From Sphingomonas sp. 28-63-12 (lineage in GTDB: Bacteria > Pseudomonadota > Alphaproteobacteria > Sphingomonadales > Sphingomonadaceae): a stretch of DNA of 64,000 bases. The notes beneath the pieces were generated by a model, which had not been told where the DNA came from, made no database searches, and was given only the letters and a program-made list of their open reading frames with translations. The position numbers and the translations under genes are program-made. Shown here in pieces: positions 28,141 through 37,896 of the stretch. The stretch is taken from contig NCGD01000007.1 in the NCBI GenBank assembly GCA_002281535.1, forward strand, positions 32,814-96,813. Reading direction: 5' to 3'. Each line of letters starts with the position of its first letter. The first letter of the stretch is position 1.

Positions 28141-28697
28141 AGCGCGCCCGGCCCGGTTCTGTCCGGCGCTAGCCAGGCATCGATCGCTGCCCATCCCTCA
28201 AAGCCTGCCGGTGCCAGCCGCCTGAGGCTGCGCGGCCCTGCCCCGCCCAGGGCAATCGCACGGCCCGGCACGAGCGTCGCCAACGCCGCTGCTCGAACCG
28301 CCCCCAACATCCGCGCGCCGGGATGAGAGCGGGTCGCGAACACCGGCGATATCAGGATCGCGTCGGCCCCCGCCCTTCCACCGGCAATAACCTCGCGGCG
28401 ACCATGCGCTGGCCAGCTCCTGATCCCCGGCAGGCGATGCGGCGAACGCCCGTGAAACCCGTCGGCCCTCACCCCGATTTTGTCTTCGCCCGCCAGTAGC
28501 AGGATCAGCCGCCGCCGCCGCGCAACGCGCCTGATCGCCACGAACAATGCCCGGCGTGCTTTCCGACCGAGGCCATAATGTCGAAAGATCACGCCGCCGC
28601 CGGGGGGCACGCGCTCGAGCGCAGGCCAGAGTGCGTCGCCCATCCGCTCGTCCGTCATCAGCCAAATTGTCGGAATCCGGGGGTGACGGGTGTGCAT
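28137..28697 (-). CDS. Thiamine phosphate synthase-like protein (ThiE/TenI family)
   Basis: A 186-residue TIM-barrel protein. RIPTIWLMTDERMGD near the start, ALFVAIRRVARRRRLILLLAG and the phosphate-binding GRAGADAILISPVFATRSHPG plus AIALGGAGP match the ThiE/TenI pattern. No other thiamine genes are nearby, so a TenI-type or moonlighting role is possible. The start used gives a 21-base gap to the divergent YggS gene; a longer frame runs antisense through that gene and is rejected. Confidence 0.72.
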   Translation of the reverse strand: MHTRHPRIPTIWLMTDERMGDALWPALERVPPGGGVIFRHYGLGRKARRALFVAIRRVARRRRLILLLAGEDKIGVRADGFHGRSPHRLPGIRSWPAHGRREVIAGGRAGADAILISPVFATRSHPGARMLGAVRAAALATLVPGRAIALGGAGPRSLRRLAPAGFEGWAAIDAWLAPDRTGPGAL

Positions 28698-28718
28698 CGG
28701 CCTGCCTATAGCACGCCG

Positions 28719-29387
28719 ATGCACGACAGTGATCCCATCGAACGCCTCGCCGAAGTCCGCCAAGTCATCGCCGGCGCAGCCGCCCAGGCGGGGCGCCCGG
28801 CGGGCGATGTCACGCTGATTGCTGTTTCGAAAACCCATCCCGTCGACGCGATTCGTCCGCTGATCACCGCCGGCCAGCGCGCTTTTGGCGAAAATCGCGT
28901 GCAGGAAGCCGAACAGAAATGGCCGGCGCTGCGCGCGGAGATCCCGGGGCTCGATCTGCACCTGATCGGTCGGCTGCAATCGAACAAGGCAGAGGCGGCG
29001 GTGGCACTGTTCGATTCGATCCACGCTGTCGATCGGTCGTCGCTGGTTACCGCACTCGCGCGGGCAATGGACAAGCTTGGCCGGCGCCCCAGCTGTTTCT
29101 TGCAGGTCAATATTGGCGACGAGCCGCAAAAGGGCGGGGTGCCGACTGCGTCGCTCGCCGCCCTGGTTGCCGAGGCACGGCTGGCCGAGCTACCGCTGTC
29201 CGGGCTGATGTGCCTGCCGCCTGCCGATGGCGAAGCCGCCCCCTATTTCGCGCTGCTCGCCAAATTGGCGCGTGATCACGGGCTGGCCGGGCTGAGCATG
29301 GGCATGTCGGGCGATTACGCCACGGCGGTCGCGATCGGGGCGACCCATGTCCGGGTGGGCAGCGCGTTGTTCGGGCAACGCGGATGA
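28719..29387 (+). CDS. YggS family PLP-binding protein (PLP homeostasis)
   Basis: A 222-residue single-domain PLP-binding TIM-barrel protein of the YggS/PROSC family. The PLP lysine is in TLIAVSKTHPVDAI. FGENRVQEAEQKWPAL, HLIGRLQSNKA and MGMSGDYATAVAIGATHVR are diagnostic, the last forming the phosphate site. These proteins keep free PLP low rather than act as enzymes. The stop overlaps the HAD gene start by four bases. Confidence 0.93.
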   Translation: MHDSDPIERLAEVRQVIAGAAAQAGRPAGDVTLIAVSKTHPVDAIRPLITAGQRAFGENRVQEAEQKWPALRAEIPGLDLHLIGRLQSNKAEAAVALFDSIHAVDRSSLVTALARAMDKLGRRPSCFLQVNIGDEPQKGGVPTASLAALVAEARLAELPLSGLMCLPPADGEAAPYFALLAKLARDHGLAGLSMGMSGDYATAVAIGATHVRVGSALFGQRG

Positions 29388-30046
29388 AATTTGCCGGCAT
29401 CATCTTTGATTTCGACGGGGTGCTGATCGACAGCGAATTTGTCGGCAACCGCCAGATTGCGGCCTATCTCAGCCGCGTTGGGCACCCCACCACCGTCGAA
29501 CAGTCGATGGCGCAGTTCATGGGGCTGGCCGACCGGGATTTTCATGCCGCCGTCGAACGCTGGATCGGCGGCCCGCTGCCCGATGATTTCCACACCGCGC
29601 GCGCAGCGGAGGATCTGCGGGTCATGACCGAAGGGATCGATCCGATTGCGGGCGCCATCGCCTTCGTCGAATCGCTGCCGGCACGCCTGCCAAAGGCCAT
29701 CGCCTCGTCGAGCTCGACGCGCTGGATCAGCCGCCATCTCGATCATATCGGCCTGCGCGATCACTTCGGCGACATGATTTTCAGCGGCAAGGAGCATGTT
29801 GTGCGCGGCAAGCCTGCGCCCGATCTCTATCTCCACGCTGCGGCGGCGCTTGGGGTCGCGATCGAGGACAGCGTCATCCTGGAAGATTCGCCGGTCGGCG
29901 CCACCGGGGCGGTGGCGTCGGGTGCCTATGTCATCGGGCTGTGCGCGGGCACCCATTGTGGGGGGGGTCATGAACAGGTGCTTCGCCAGATCGGGGTGAG
30001 CGCCATCGCGCATGATTTTGCCGAGGTCGCCCGGCTAATCGCCTAG
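29384..30046 (+). CDS. HAD family phosphatase
   Basis: A 220-residue haloacid-dehalogenase phosphatase with motif [14 protein letters not shown], motif [10 protein letters not shown], the lysine in [10 protein letters not shown] and acidic motif [14 protein letters not shown]. The insertion after motif I fits the beta-phosphoglucomutase/GPH-like group. The substrate cannot be told from sequence. It is translationally coupled to the YggS gene and converges on ribA with a four-base overlap. Confidence 0.9.
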   Translation: MKFAGIIFDFDGVLIDSEFVGNRQIAAYLSRVGHPTTVEQSMAQFMGLADRDFHAAVERWIGGPLPDDFHTARAAEDLRVMTEGIDPIAGAIAFVESLPARLPKAIASSSSTRWISRHLDHIGLRDHFGDMIFSGKEHVVRGKPAPDLYLHAAAALGVAIEDSVILEDSPVGATGAVASGAYVIGLCAGTHCGGGHEQVLRQIGVSAIAHDFAEVARLIA

Positions 30047-31101
30047 AATTCGTGGCCGGTGCGATCCCGCTTGGTGGCCAGATAGCGTTCATTATGCGGA
30101 TTGGCGGGCAGCTTATGCGGCACGCGCTCGGCCACCCGGATGCCGGCCGCTTCAAGCTGGGAAACCTTTTGCGGATTATTGGTCAGCAAGCGCACTGATC
30201 GCTGGCCAAGCAGCGCCAGCATCCGCGCTGCCACTGCAAAATCACGCGAATCGACCGCAAAGCCCAGCCGCGTATTGGCGTCGACCGTATCGAAGCCCTG
30301 ATCCTGGAGCGCATAGGCACGCAGTTTGTTGATCAGGCCGATGCCGCGGCCTTCCTGGCGCAGATACAGCAGAATTCCCCAGCCGCTTGCCGCAATCGCG
30401 CTGATCGCGGCGTTGAGCTGCGGCCCGCAATCGCATTTGAGGCTGCCGAGCACATCGCCGGTCAGGCATTCGCTGTGCAGCCGGACCAAGGGCGCTTTGC
30501 CGTCGGGGGTACCGATCAGCAAGGCGACATGCTCGCCCGGCATTTCGGGGGTACGAAAAGCGACGATCTCCGCCGATTCGGCGCCTGCAACCGGCAAGCG
30601 GGCCCGCGCGGCAATCGTCAGCCGCACGGCATCTTCATGCCGATCGATATCGGCCGGGGCGATCACCAGATCGGCGCTGCCGCCGGGAATCACGAAAAAG
30701 GCCGGCAATATGCCCGCCAATGTCGCCAGCCGAAGGGCGGCCATGGCGGCCGGCCGATCGTCGATCTCGGTGGCACGATACGGGCCCTTTAGCGGCGTCT
30801 GCAAATCGAACTGCGGGTCGGCCAGTGCGGTGGCGGCGTCGAAATCGAGCCAGGCAACGCGCTCGATCATCACCGGGCATTCCGGCGCCGCGGCGGGGGC
30901 CTGGTTTGACAGCTTGAGCGTTACCGCGCGGCCCGACGAGATCAGCACCGGCGCGGTGCGGGCGGGGTCGAACGCCGCCAGCCGCCCGGCATCGGCGGTC
31001 TCGATCGCCAGCAGCGCCAGCGTACCGCTATCGGTGCGAATCGCGACAGGCCAGCCGCGGCGCAGCGAATCGATCGCCTGGGCCACGGCGCGGGCGCTCA
31101 C
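30043..31101 (-). CDS. ribA: GTP cyclohydrolase II with degenerate N-terminal domain
   Basis: First step of riboflavin synthesis from GTP. Of 352 residues, the last 200 are the GCHII domain: the zinc cysteines in [18 protein letters not shown], the [20 protein letters not shown] motif and TNNPQKV. The first 150 residues look like a decayed DHBP-synthase-type domain in which I cannot find the RibB catalytic motifs. The start is set at GTG 31101, which overlaps the xth stop (GTGA); there is no ATG in a sensible position. Confidence 0.9.
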   Translation of the reverse strand: MSARAVAQAIDSLRRGWPVAIRTDSGTLALLAIETADAGRLAAFDPARTAPVLISSGRAVTLKLSNQAPAAAPECPVMIERVAWLDFDAATALADPQFDLQTPLKGPYRATEIDDRPAAMAALRLATLAGILPAFFVIPGGSADLVIAPADIDRHEDAVRLTIAARARLPVAGAESAEIVAFRTPEMPGEHVALLIGTPDGKAPLVRLHSECLTGDVLGSLKCDCGPQLNAAISAIAASGWGILLYLRQEGRGIGLINKLRAYALQDQGFDTVDANTRLGFAVDSRDFAVAARMLALLGQRSVRLLTNNPQKVSQLEAAGIRVAERVPHKLPANPHNERYLATKRDRTGHEF

Positions 31102-31892
31102 AGCGCAAACTCGGTCATGATCGGGATATGATCCGATGGCTTCAGCCAGTTGCGCGCGTCTTCGAAGACGTGATGGGCGGTGGCTGTGTCGGCGACGTCG
31201 CTGCTGGCCCACATATGGTCAAGCCGCCGGCCGCGATCCGATGCCGCCCAGTCCTTGGCGCGGTAGCTCCACCAGGTGAACAGCCGCGCCGGGGGCGGCA
31301 CGAACTTGCGGCCTAGGTCTACCCAGTTGCCGGCGGCCTGCAGCCCGGCCAGCGCTGCAACCTCGATGGGGGTGTGGCTGACCACGTCGATCAGCTGCTT
31401 GTGGCTCCAGACATCCGATTCGAGCGGCGCGATGTTGAAATCGCCGACCAGCAAAGTCGGGCCAGCCCGTGATTCGGACCAACGCGTCATCCGGTCGAGA
31501 AAATCGAGCTTCTGGCCGAATTTCGGGTTGGCTTCGCGATCGGGCACATCGCCGCCAGCCGGGACATAGACATTTTCCACGCGCAGCCCGTTATCGAGTC
31601 GCACGCCGATATGCCGTGCCTCGCGATTTGCCTGCCAGTCGAATCGGTCGTCTTCGTGCAGCGGCAGTTTGCTGACGATCGCTACGCCGTGATGCATGCG
31701 TTGGCCGTGCAGCGCGATATGCGTGTAGCCAAGCGATCGGAACACGCTGTCGGGAAAATCGCCGTCGATTACCTTGGTTTCCTGCAGGCACAGGATGTCG
31801 GGCACCGCCTCGCGCAGGAAGCGGGTGACGATATCGATCCGGAATCGTACCGAATTGATGTTCCAGGAAGCAATCTTGATCGTGTCAGCCAT
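31098..31892 (-). CDS. xth: Exodeoxyribonuclease III
   Basis: AP endonuclease and 3'-phosphodiesterase of base excision repair. The 264-residue protein has [21 protein letters not shown] with the metal-binding glutamate, [10 protein letters not shown] with the catalytic Asp and Asn, and the C-terminal SDHIPIM with the catalytic Asp-His. It overlaps ribA by four bases. Confidence 0.95.
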   Translation of the reverse strand: MADTIKIASWNINSVRFRIDIVTRFLREAVPDILCLQETKVIDGDFPDSVFRSLGYTHIALHGQRMHHGVAIVSKLPLHEDDRFDWQANREARHIGVRLDNGLRVENVYVPAGGDVPDREANPKFGQKLDFLDRMTRWSESRAGPTLLVGDFNIAPLESDVWSHKQLIDVVSHTPIEVAALAGLQAAGNWVDLGRKFVPPPARLFTWWSYRAKDWAASDRGRRLDHMWASSDVADTATAHHVFEDARNWLKPSDHIPIMTEFAL

Positions 31893-31973
31893 GCGGCGAT
31901 GTAGCCTCGCGATCGTGCCTTCGCTAGCCTGCCGTGCCGATCGCTGCGACAGCGACGCTGCCAGGCAAGGAAA

Positions 31974-32005
31974 GGCCCTCGCTCCGGGGGCATGGAACGA
32001 GGGCC
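31974..32005 (-). terminator. Rho-independent terminator after lolA
   Basis: On the minus strand, GGCCCTCG pairs with CGAGGGCC, extended by a T-G wobble and TCC/GGA to a 12-bp stem around an 8-base loop, followed by TTTCCTT. It lies about 125 bases after the lolA stop and would end the ftsK-lolA transcript before xth. The rest of the 238-base gap shows no gene. Confidence 0.7.
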
Positions 32006-32130
32006 GACCTAGCGTTCGTCACGCAGGCGGAATGGAACAAAAGCCGGGTAACAGGGGGGAAATCCCGGCGGCGTCCCATTCGCCATCGCTGTTTAGCGCG
32101 GCAAACCTGTCGGCAATATGAATGGAAACA

Positions 32131-32745
32131 TCAGTTTCGCCCGCCGGTGACCGTCGGGTCCCGCCAGCGAAACGCATTGTCGGCAATCGCGCCGTTAAAC
32201 TGCTGATGCGAAAGCCGAATCGTCGTGCGATTATTCTGGGCATCCAGCGCAACCCAGCCCTGCAGCATCAATCCCCCCGGTGCCGCCGTGTTGCGGACGA
32301 ACACCAGGGTGATTTCGCCATATTCGGGATGGCGTGGATCGCGCGCCTCGACGGAAATCGCCCGGGGATCAGCGCTCGGCACCACCTTGGCAAAACGGGT
32401 CGCGTCCTTGCTGGGGTCGAGCAGCACGCCCAATGGCGAATTGCCGATCGGCCAGCGTTGCTTCTGGCGTACCGAATAATCCAGGAACCACAAGGCTTTG
32501 CCGTCGCCAACGATCAGGAACGGTACGCCCTTCTCATATTGGAAACGGATCTTGCCGGGCTTTTTCAGCGTCAGTACGCCGTTCAGCGTCTTGCCGTTGC
32601 GGTCGGTCTGGCTGAAATCGGCAGTCAGGCTTTCGACCGAGCGGAGATGATCCTGCACCTGCGCCAGCGTACCGGTCGCCGGCGCGGCAGCGGCGATGGG
32701 AATCGCCAGCATCAGGGGCAGCGCAAGAAGGGGCCTAAAGGTCAC
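32131..32745 (-). CDS. lolA: Outer membrane lipoprotein carrier protein LolA
   Basis: Periplasmic chaperone that ferries lipoproteins to the outer membrane. The 204-residue form begins at GTG 32745 with signal peptide VTFRPLLALPLMLAIPIAAA. It has VESLTADFSQTDRNGKTLNG, GKIRFQYEKG and LWFLDYSVRQ, typical LolA segments. The longer frame upstream reads through a dispersed repeat and is rejected. The ftsK-lolA-xth order is common in this group. Confidence 0.9.
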   Translation of the reverse strand: MTFRPLLALPLMLAIPIAAAAPATGTLAQVQDHLRSVESLTADFSQTDRNGKTLNGVLTLKKPGKIRFQYEKGVPFLIVGDGKALWFLDYSVRQKQRWPIGNSPLGVLLDPSKDATRFAKVVPSADPRAISVEARDPRHPEYGEITLVFVRNTAAPGGLMLQGWVALDAQNNRTTIRLSHQQFNGAIADNAFRWRDPTVTGGRN

Positions 32746-32913
32746 GCAATCAATCTCCGGGTAACATGCGGGGGAGGAGCGGGCTGGTTGCTCGGCGGCG
32801 CTTGTCGGCCATGGGGCTTGAACTCGCGGTGAACCAGCCCGGTTCCTGATATCACTATCAACGTCCTTCCCTTCGCGGCTGGAGTCGATTTCAGTCAGGG
32901 TGAACCAGCTTTT

Positions 32914-33016
32914 GTACCCTGGCGAAAGCTGGGGTCCAGGGCCGCCTGGCATGGCGCTTGGGGCCCTGGGCTTACGCTTTCGCGGGAGAACGATTTCACC
33001 AAAAGGAAAACGACCC
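32914..33016 (-). repeat. Dispersed intergenic repeat, copy A
   Basis: About 103 bases that align almost end to end with the reverse complement of 47046-47151. Shared blocks include AAAGCTGGGGTCCAG, CGCTTTCGC and GGAAAACGAC. It abuts the ftsK stop codon. Translated in one frame, such repeats give the spurious PAKAGVQ-type peptides often seen in proteobacterial annotations. Confidence 0.8.
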
Positions 33017-35310
33017 TAGAGCGGCCGGCCTTCCTGATCCATCAACACTTCGCGGCGACCGACATGGTCGGGGCGCGAAACCAGCCCGTCCTTCTCCATC
33101 CGCTCGATCAGCCGGGCCGCGCTGTTATATCCGATTCGCAACTGGCGCTGCAGCCAGGAGGTCGACGCCTTCTGGCTCTCGGCGACGAGCTGGCGGGCAT
33201 TGCGATATTGCTGGTCCTCGGCCGAATCTTCGCCATCGGGGGCGCCGTCCAGCGCAAACCCGTCTTCTGGTTCTTCGGTGACCGACTGGATATAATCGGG
33301 CTGGCCCTGGCCGCGCCAGTGATTGGCCACCGCCTGAACTTCATCGTCCGACACGAACGGGCCGTGGACGCGCGCAATCTGCTTGCCGCCGGGCATGTAA
33401 AGCATGTCGCCACGCCCCAGCAGCTGTTCGGCCCCCTGCTCGCCCAGAATCGTGCGCGAATCGATCTTGGAGGTGACGTGAAAGCTGATCCGCGTCGGCA
33501 AATTCGCCTTGATCACCCCGGTGATGACGTCGACCGAGGGGCGCTGCGTCGCCATGATCAGGTGGATGCCCGCCGCGCGCGCCTTTTGCGCGAGGCGCTG
33601 GATCAGGAATTCGACTTCCTTGCCCGCCGTCATCATCAGATCGGCCAGCTCGTCGACGATGATCACGATCTGCGGCAGCGGCTGGAAATCGAGCTGCTCT
33701 TCTTCATAGATCGGCTGGCCGGTTGCGGGGTCATAGCCGGTCTGTACCTTGCGGCCGAGCGGCTGGCCCTTGGCCTTGGCGGCGCGGACCTTGTCGTTGA
33801 ACGAGGCCAGGCTGCGGACGTTGACCGAGGCGAGCATCCGGTAGCGATCCTCCATCTGCTCGACCGCCCATTTCAGCGCGCGCACCGCCTTGCCGGGCTC
33901 GGTGACGACGGGCGCGAGCAGATGCGGGATATCGGCATACATCGACAGTTCGAGCATCTTGGGATCGATCATGATCATCCGGCACTGATCGGGCGTGAGC
34001 CGATAGAGCAAAGACAGGATCATGCAGTTGAGGCCAACCGACTTGCCCGATCCGGTGGTGCCGGCGACAAGCAGATGGGGCATCGGCGCCAGATCGGCGA
34101 TTACCGGATCGCCGGCGATGTTCTTGCCCAGTATCAGCGGCAGCTGGCACGCCTGATCCTCGAAGCTCTGGCTGCCGACCAGTTCGTGGAGGTTGACGGT
34201 CTCGCGCTTGGCGTTGGGCAGTTCGATGCCGATCACGCTGCGCCCGGGAATCGTCGCGACTCGCGCCGAAATGGCGGACATGTTGCGGGCAATGTCATCG
34301 GCAAGCTGGATCACCCGGCTCGCCTTGATGCCGCTTGCCGGCTCCAGTTCATACATGGTGACGACCGGCCCGGGGCGGACCTCGACGATATTGCCCTTCA
34401 CATGGAAATCGTCGAGCACCGATTCGAGCAGCCGGGCATTGCGCTCGAGCGCTGCCTTGTCGATCACGGGGATGCTGCTCTTGGGCGCGGCCTTGAGCAG
34501 GTCGAGCGGCGGCAGCCGATAATTGTCGCGCAGATCCAGCGATGCCTGCTTGGCACGCGGCTTGGCAATCGAGGGCGCCACCGCCCGATCGGCGATCACC
34601 GGGCTGGGCCGGGTCTCCGGCGCGGCGACGGCGCGCGGGGCGGGCTTGCGGGCCGGCGGCGCCGGGTCATCGGCGAGCAGCTCGGGCATCGCTTCGCCGC
34701 TGCGCGGGGCGGGCAGCCGGAACTGCCATTGGCGGTCGCGCAGGTCGACATCATAGCTGAGCGCATAGACCAGCACGCCGCCCAGCCCGGCCAGCAGGCC
34801 AAGGCCGCGCCCGGCCCATAATATCGCGGTCGGATCGCCGAGCTGCGCGGTCCCCCAGCGCAGCAGGCCGGCGACGCCCAGCCCTACCGCGCCGCCATAG
34901 CCGGCCGGCAGCGCATTGACGGCGCTCGACGAAACAAAGGTCAGCGCCGTCGCCATCAGCGCGGTGCCGGCAGCGCCTTTCGCCACCATCCAGCCCCAAC
35001 GCCCCAGCGGAATATCGCGCCACAACCGGCTGGCGAGCACCAGGCCGAACGGCAGCATCAGGACCACCGGCCAGCCCAACAGCGCGAGCAGGGCATCGGC
35101 CACCATCGCGCCCGCGCTGCCGACGATATTCCCCGCCGGGCCGGCGGCGGCGGTGCTGAGCGAGGGGTCGCCCGGCCGGTAGCTGATCAGGCTCGCGGCG
35201 ATCAGCAGCACCAGCACCACAATCAGCATCGCGCCGATCAGGGCGCCGCTGCGTCGGGCTCCGTGTCGCACGGTTTCGCGCCAAAGGGGCGATTGCGCCT
35301 GGCTCGCCAT
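33016..35310 (-). CDS. ftsK: DNA translocase FtsK
   Basis: Septum-located motor that clears and aligns chromosome termini for dimer resolution. The 764-residue protein has about four to five transmembrane helices in its first 170 residues, a short proline/alanine-rich linker and the motor domain with Walker A GTTGSGKSVGLNC near residue 415. Motor signatures VDELADLMMTAGKEVE and LIMATQRPSVDVITG follow. The C-terminal gamma winged helix (STSWLQRQLRIGYNSAARLI) reads KOPS sites. The start at MASQAQSPLWR is used. The linker is much shorter than in E. coli FtsK. Confidence 0.95.
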   Translation of the reverse strand: MASQAQSPLWRETVRHGARRSGALIGAMLIVVLVLLIAASLISYRPGDPSLSTAAAGPAGNIVGSAGAMVADALLALLGWPVVLMLPFGLVLASRLWRDIPLGRWGWMVAKGAAGTALMATALTFVSSSAVNALPAGYGGAVGLGVAGLLRWGTAQLGDPTAILWAGRGLGLLAGLGGVLVYALSYDVDLRDRQWQFRLPAPRSGEAMPELLADDPAPPARKPAPRAVAAPETRPSPVIADRAVAPSIAKPRAKQASLDLRDNYRLPPLDLLKAAPKSSIPVIDKAALERNARLLESVLDDFHVKGNIVEVRPGPVVTMYELEPASGIKASRVIQLADDIARNMSAISARVATIPGRSVIGIELPNAKRETVNLHELVGSQSFEDQACQLPLILGKNIAGDPVIADLAPMPHLLVAGTTGSGKSVGLNCMILSLLYRLTPDQCRMIMIDPKMLELSMYADIPHLLAPVVTEPGKAVRALKWAVEQMEDRYRMLASVNVRSLASFNDKVRAAKAKGQPLGRKVQTGYDPATGQPIYEEEQLDFQPLPQIVIIVDELADLMMTAGKEVEFLIQRLAQKARAAGIHLIMATQRPSVDVITGVIKANLPTRISFHVTSKIDSRTILGEQGAEQLLGRGDMLYMPGGKQIARVHGPFVSDDEVQAVANHWRGQGQPDYIQSVTEEPEDGFALDGAPDGEDSAEDQQYRNARQLVAESQKASTSWLQRQLRIGYNSAARLIERMEKDGLVSRPDHVGRREVLMDQEGRPL

Positions 35311-35447
35311 CTGCGTTGTCCTCAACCAATGTACGCTTGATGTTCCACAATCGCGCGCCACGAGTCCGGCGTCAAGGCTGTCGCCATCGCTACCGTCCTT
35401 GGGCGGGGGAATTGGCAGCATCGCCCGGCGCCGCTAGGAGGGCTGTC

Positions 35448-36665
35448 ATGGACCAAGCGGATGTGATTATTTTGGGCGGCGGCCTGGTCGGCTGCAGTCT
35501 CGGGCTGGCGCTGGCGGCGCATGGCATCACCACGATCATCGTCGATCCGGCGGATCCCGCGGTCACGCTCGCCGCCGGTTTCGACGGCCGCGCCTCGGCG
35601 ATTGCCAGCGCCAGCCACCGGATGCTCGATGCGATTGGCGTCGGTGCCGCGCTGGCCGGCACCGGCTGCCCGATCGAATCGATTCGCGTCAGCGACGGGC
35701 TCGCGCCCGGCGCCCTCGATTTCGCGCCGGCAGAGGCTGATGGCGCGCTCGGCACGATGTATGAAAACCGGCTGTTGCGGACGGCGCTGCATCAGGCGGC
35801 GGCGGCGCATCCGGCGATCGATCTGCGGATGCGGACTCGCGCGGCCACGGTCGATCGCGGTGCCGCCGGGGTGCGGATGACGCTCGATTCGGGGGCGGAG
35901 ATCGCCGCCCCGCTGATGATCGCCGCCGAAGGCCGTAATTCACCAACCCGCGCCGCCGCCGGCATCAAGGTCGCGCACTGGCAATATCACCACAATGCGA
36001 TCATCACCGCTTTTGATCACGCCCGGGCGCACAATAATTGCGCGTTCGAGATTTTCTATCCCGCCGGGCCCTTCGCGATTCTGCCCTTGCTGCCCGTCGA
36101 TGGCCGCAATCGGTCGGCACTGGTGTGGACGGTCAGCGAGCGCGATGCGCCGGGCATGCTCAAACTGGGCGATCGCGGTTTCCTGGCCGAAGCCGAAAAG
36201 CGGATGGGCGGGTTTCTGGGCCCGCTCAGCAATCTCGCCCCGCGCTCGACCTATCCGCTTGGCTTTCACCACGCCGCGCATATCACCGCCGAACGGCTCG
36301 CGCTGGTGGGCGATGCAGCGCACGGCATCCACCCGATTGCCGGCCAGGGCCTCAATCTGGGCTTTCGCGACGCGGCGACGCTTGCCCAGGTGCTGGTCGA
36401 GGGCAAAAGGCTGGGGCTCGATCTGGGCGATCCGCAACTGCTCGATCGTTATGAACGCTGGCGCGGGCTCGATACGCTGATGGTGGCAATGGCTACCGAC
36501 ACGCTCAATCGGCTGTTCGGCGTCCCGGGCAAAACGGCCAGTGCGGTGCGCCGTTTCGGCCTTGGCGCGGTCCAGGCGATCCCCCCGCTCAAGGCGCGCT
36601 TCATGGCCGAAGCGCGCGGCGAAAGCGGCGATTTACCCAAACTGCTGCAGGGTGAGATGGTCTAG
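35448..36665 (+). CDS. UbiH/UbiF/COQ6-type FAD-dependent hydroxylase
   Basis: A 405-residue flavin monooxygenase of the ubiquinone-ring hydroxylase family. The Rossmann motif is VIILGGGLVGCSLGLALAA, the mid motif is NRLLRTALHQAA, and the C-terminal FAD site is LALVGDAAHGIHPIAGQGLN. TAGGAGG lies eight bases before the ATG at 35448. Which ring position it hydroxylates cannot be decided from sequence alone. It is divergent from ftsK with a 137-base gap. Confidence 0.9.
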   Translation: MDQADVIILGGGLVGCSLGLALAAHGITTIIVDPADPAVTLAAGFDGRASAIASASHRMLDAIGVGAALAGTGCPIESIRVSDGLAPGALDFAPAEADGALGTMYENRLLRTALHQAAAAHPAIDLRMRTRAATVDRGAAGVRMTLDSGAEIAAPLMIAAEGRNSPTRAAAGIKVAHWQYHHNAIITAFDHARAHNNCAFEIFYPAGPFAILPLLPVDGRNRSALVWTVSERDAPGMLKLGDRGFLAEAEKRMGGFLGPLSNLAPRSTYPLGFHHAAHITAERLALVGDAAHGIHPIAGQGLNLGFRDAATLAQVLVEGKRLGLDLGDPQLLDRYERWRGLDTLMVAMATDTLNRLFGVPGKTASAVRRFGLGAVQAIPPLKARFMAEARGESGDLPKLLQGEMV

Positions 36666-37021
36666 GAAACGAGTCGCAGCTGTCGCCGATCGCGAGCGTG
36701 AATAAACCCATGGTTGGTCAACGACGGATTAGCGCTCAGGATTGCCATCCGATCAGCCACCGCAACATGGGTAATATAAACCACCCGCGTCAGCGAACGA
36801 CTAGGATCGCACAGGAACTTTATGATGTATTTATCATAAAGGCAGACGGTTAATTCGCCATATTCCGGATGAGTTTCCCGACGAATTTCAGTAATTCCTG
36901 CAGCACTCCGGCATCCCGACTGTCCGTGACGAGCCAATATATCATATATTTGGCGCTTAGTGCCGGCATTGATTGAGCAATCTTTCCATCGATTGGTTAC
37001 GAGTGCAAAGGACACAGCCAT
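36662..37021 (-). CDS. Hypothetical protein of AT-richer islet (119 aa)
   Basis: No family recognised. The 119-residue protein has no signal peptide or membrane helix; the centre (HPEYGELTVCLYDKYIIKFL) suggests a small alpha/beta domain. Its codons are visibly richer in A and T than those of the neighbours, including runs such as TTTATCATAAAGG on the plus strand. The ATG shares one base with the stop of the upstream 203-aa gene (TAATG), so the two are coupled. It overlaps the end of the UbiH-like gene by four bases. Its origin is probably horizontal. Confidence 0.6.
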   Translation of the reverse strand: MAVSFALVTNRWKDCSINAGTKRQIYDILARHGQSGCRSAAGITEIRRETHPEYGELTVCLYDKYIIKFLCDPSRSLTRVVYITHVAVADRMAILSANPSLTNHGFIHARDRRQLRLVS

Positions 37022-37632
37022 TATTTGGTTCTCCTGACTACAATATGATCGATCAACTCTATGAGTTCATCGACCAAATCGGCTAGTGCTTGGGCAGCAT
37101 AGCTTGCATTGTCGACTGCTGGTTCAGTAGAAACTTTCCGTTCGTCCGGCCAAAATCCTAATTCCGGACTTCGATGTTCGGTAACTGTCTTGCCGAGCGC
37201 AATCAATAGCCGCCGCATATCGTCCTCAGCACTATTTGCTTGTTCAATCATCCGTGACAAAAGAAGATACAACTCTGGAGGGACAGCTTTGGTCGTTAGT
37301 TGGGCGAGAATTAAAGAAAAGACGGTCGTCATTTTAATCGGTCGGGGTAGATCGACCTCGACCTCGCCACGATCAAGCGCTTGGGCTACATCCGAAACAG
37401 CTTCTTGATACTGTCGTAGGGACTCGAGGAAATCTTTTGCCAGAGCTCGCAGCCGAAGCAGCAGAGCATCGATCTCGCTTACTTCCCGCAATTGGTCTGC
37501 AAGGCGCTCGCGTGCGCGCTCCTCACGGTCGAATTTACCTTGGATTAAAACAAATGCGCCGCCGCCCACGGCCAGCAAACCGCTGACTAGGCTTTGCCAG
37601 TGATCCAGTAAGGCAACAAAGGACGCAGTCAT
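37021..37632 (-). CDS. Hypothetical membrane-anchored coiled-coil protein of AT-richer islet (203 aa)
   Basis: No family recognised. One transmembrane helix is predicted at about residues 13-32 (WQSLVSGLLAVGGGAFVLIQ). It is followed by a charged helical stretch (GKFDREERARERLADQLREV) and a mostly alpha-helical cytoplasmic part to an acidic LADLVDELIELIDHIVV end. The topology resembles small membrane-anchored sensors or effectors, but nothing identifies a function. Base composition is AT-richer than the flanks. First gene of a two-gene unit. Confidence 0.65.
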   Translation of the reverse strand: MTASFVALLDHWQSLVSGLLAVGGGAFVLIQGKFDREERARERLADQLREVSEIDALLLRLRALAKDFLESLRQYQEAVSDVAQALDRGEVEVDLPRPIKMTTVFSLILAQLTTKAVPPELYLLLSRMIEQANSAEDDMRRLLIALGKTVTEHRSPELGFWPDERKVSTEPAVDNASYAAQALADLVDELIELIDHIVVRRTK

Positions 37633-37677
37633 TAGTCGAGCTTATCGACCGAATATGCCTTCGCCTAGCTCCCAATC

Positions 37678-37896
37678 TTAGGCAATTCGCCGCGCTTCCT
37701 CCACCAGCATCACGGGCACGCCGTGCCGGATCGGATAGGCAAGCCCGGCGGCGTCGGAAATCAGTTCCTGCGCCGCCACATCGTACCGGAGCGGGGTCCG
37801 GGTGGCGGGGCAGACCAGGATCGACAACAGCCACGGATCGATCGGCATGTCGCCGCTCCCCGTCGCGTTGCCCATCTTGCCCCCCGCCACAGTCAT
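37678..37896 (-). CDS. Trm112 family protein
   Basis: A 72-residue Trm112/YcaR-like protein with the motif [20 protein letters not shown] and C-terminal [20 protein letters not shown]. Only one cysteine of the usual zinc set remains. In eukaryotes Trm112 activates methyltransferases; the bacterial role is unclear. The ATG at 37896 overlaps the stop of the LON-domain gene; an in-frame ATG at 37848 with a GGGGAG site upstream is an alternative start. Confidence 0.85.
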   Translation of the reverse strand: MTVAGGKMGNATGSGDMPIDPWLLSILVCPATRTPLRYDVAAQELISDAAGLAYPIRHGVPVMLVEEARRIA

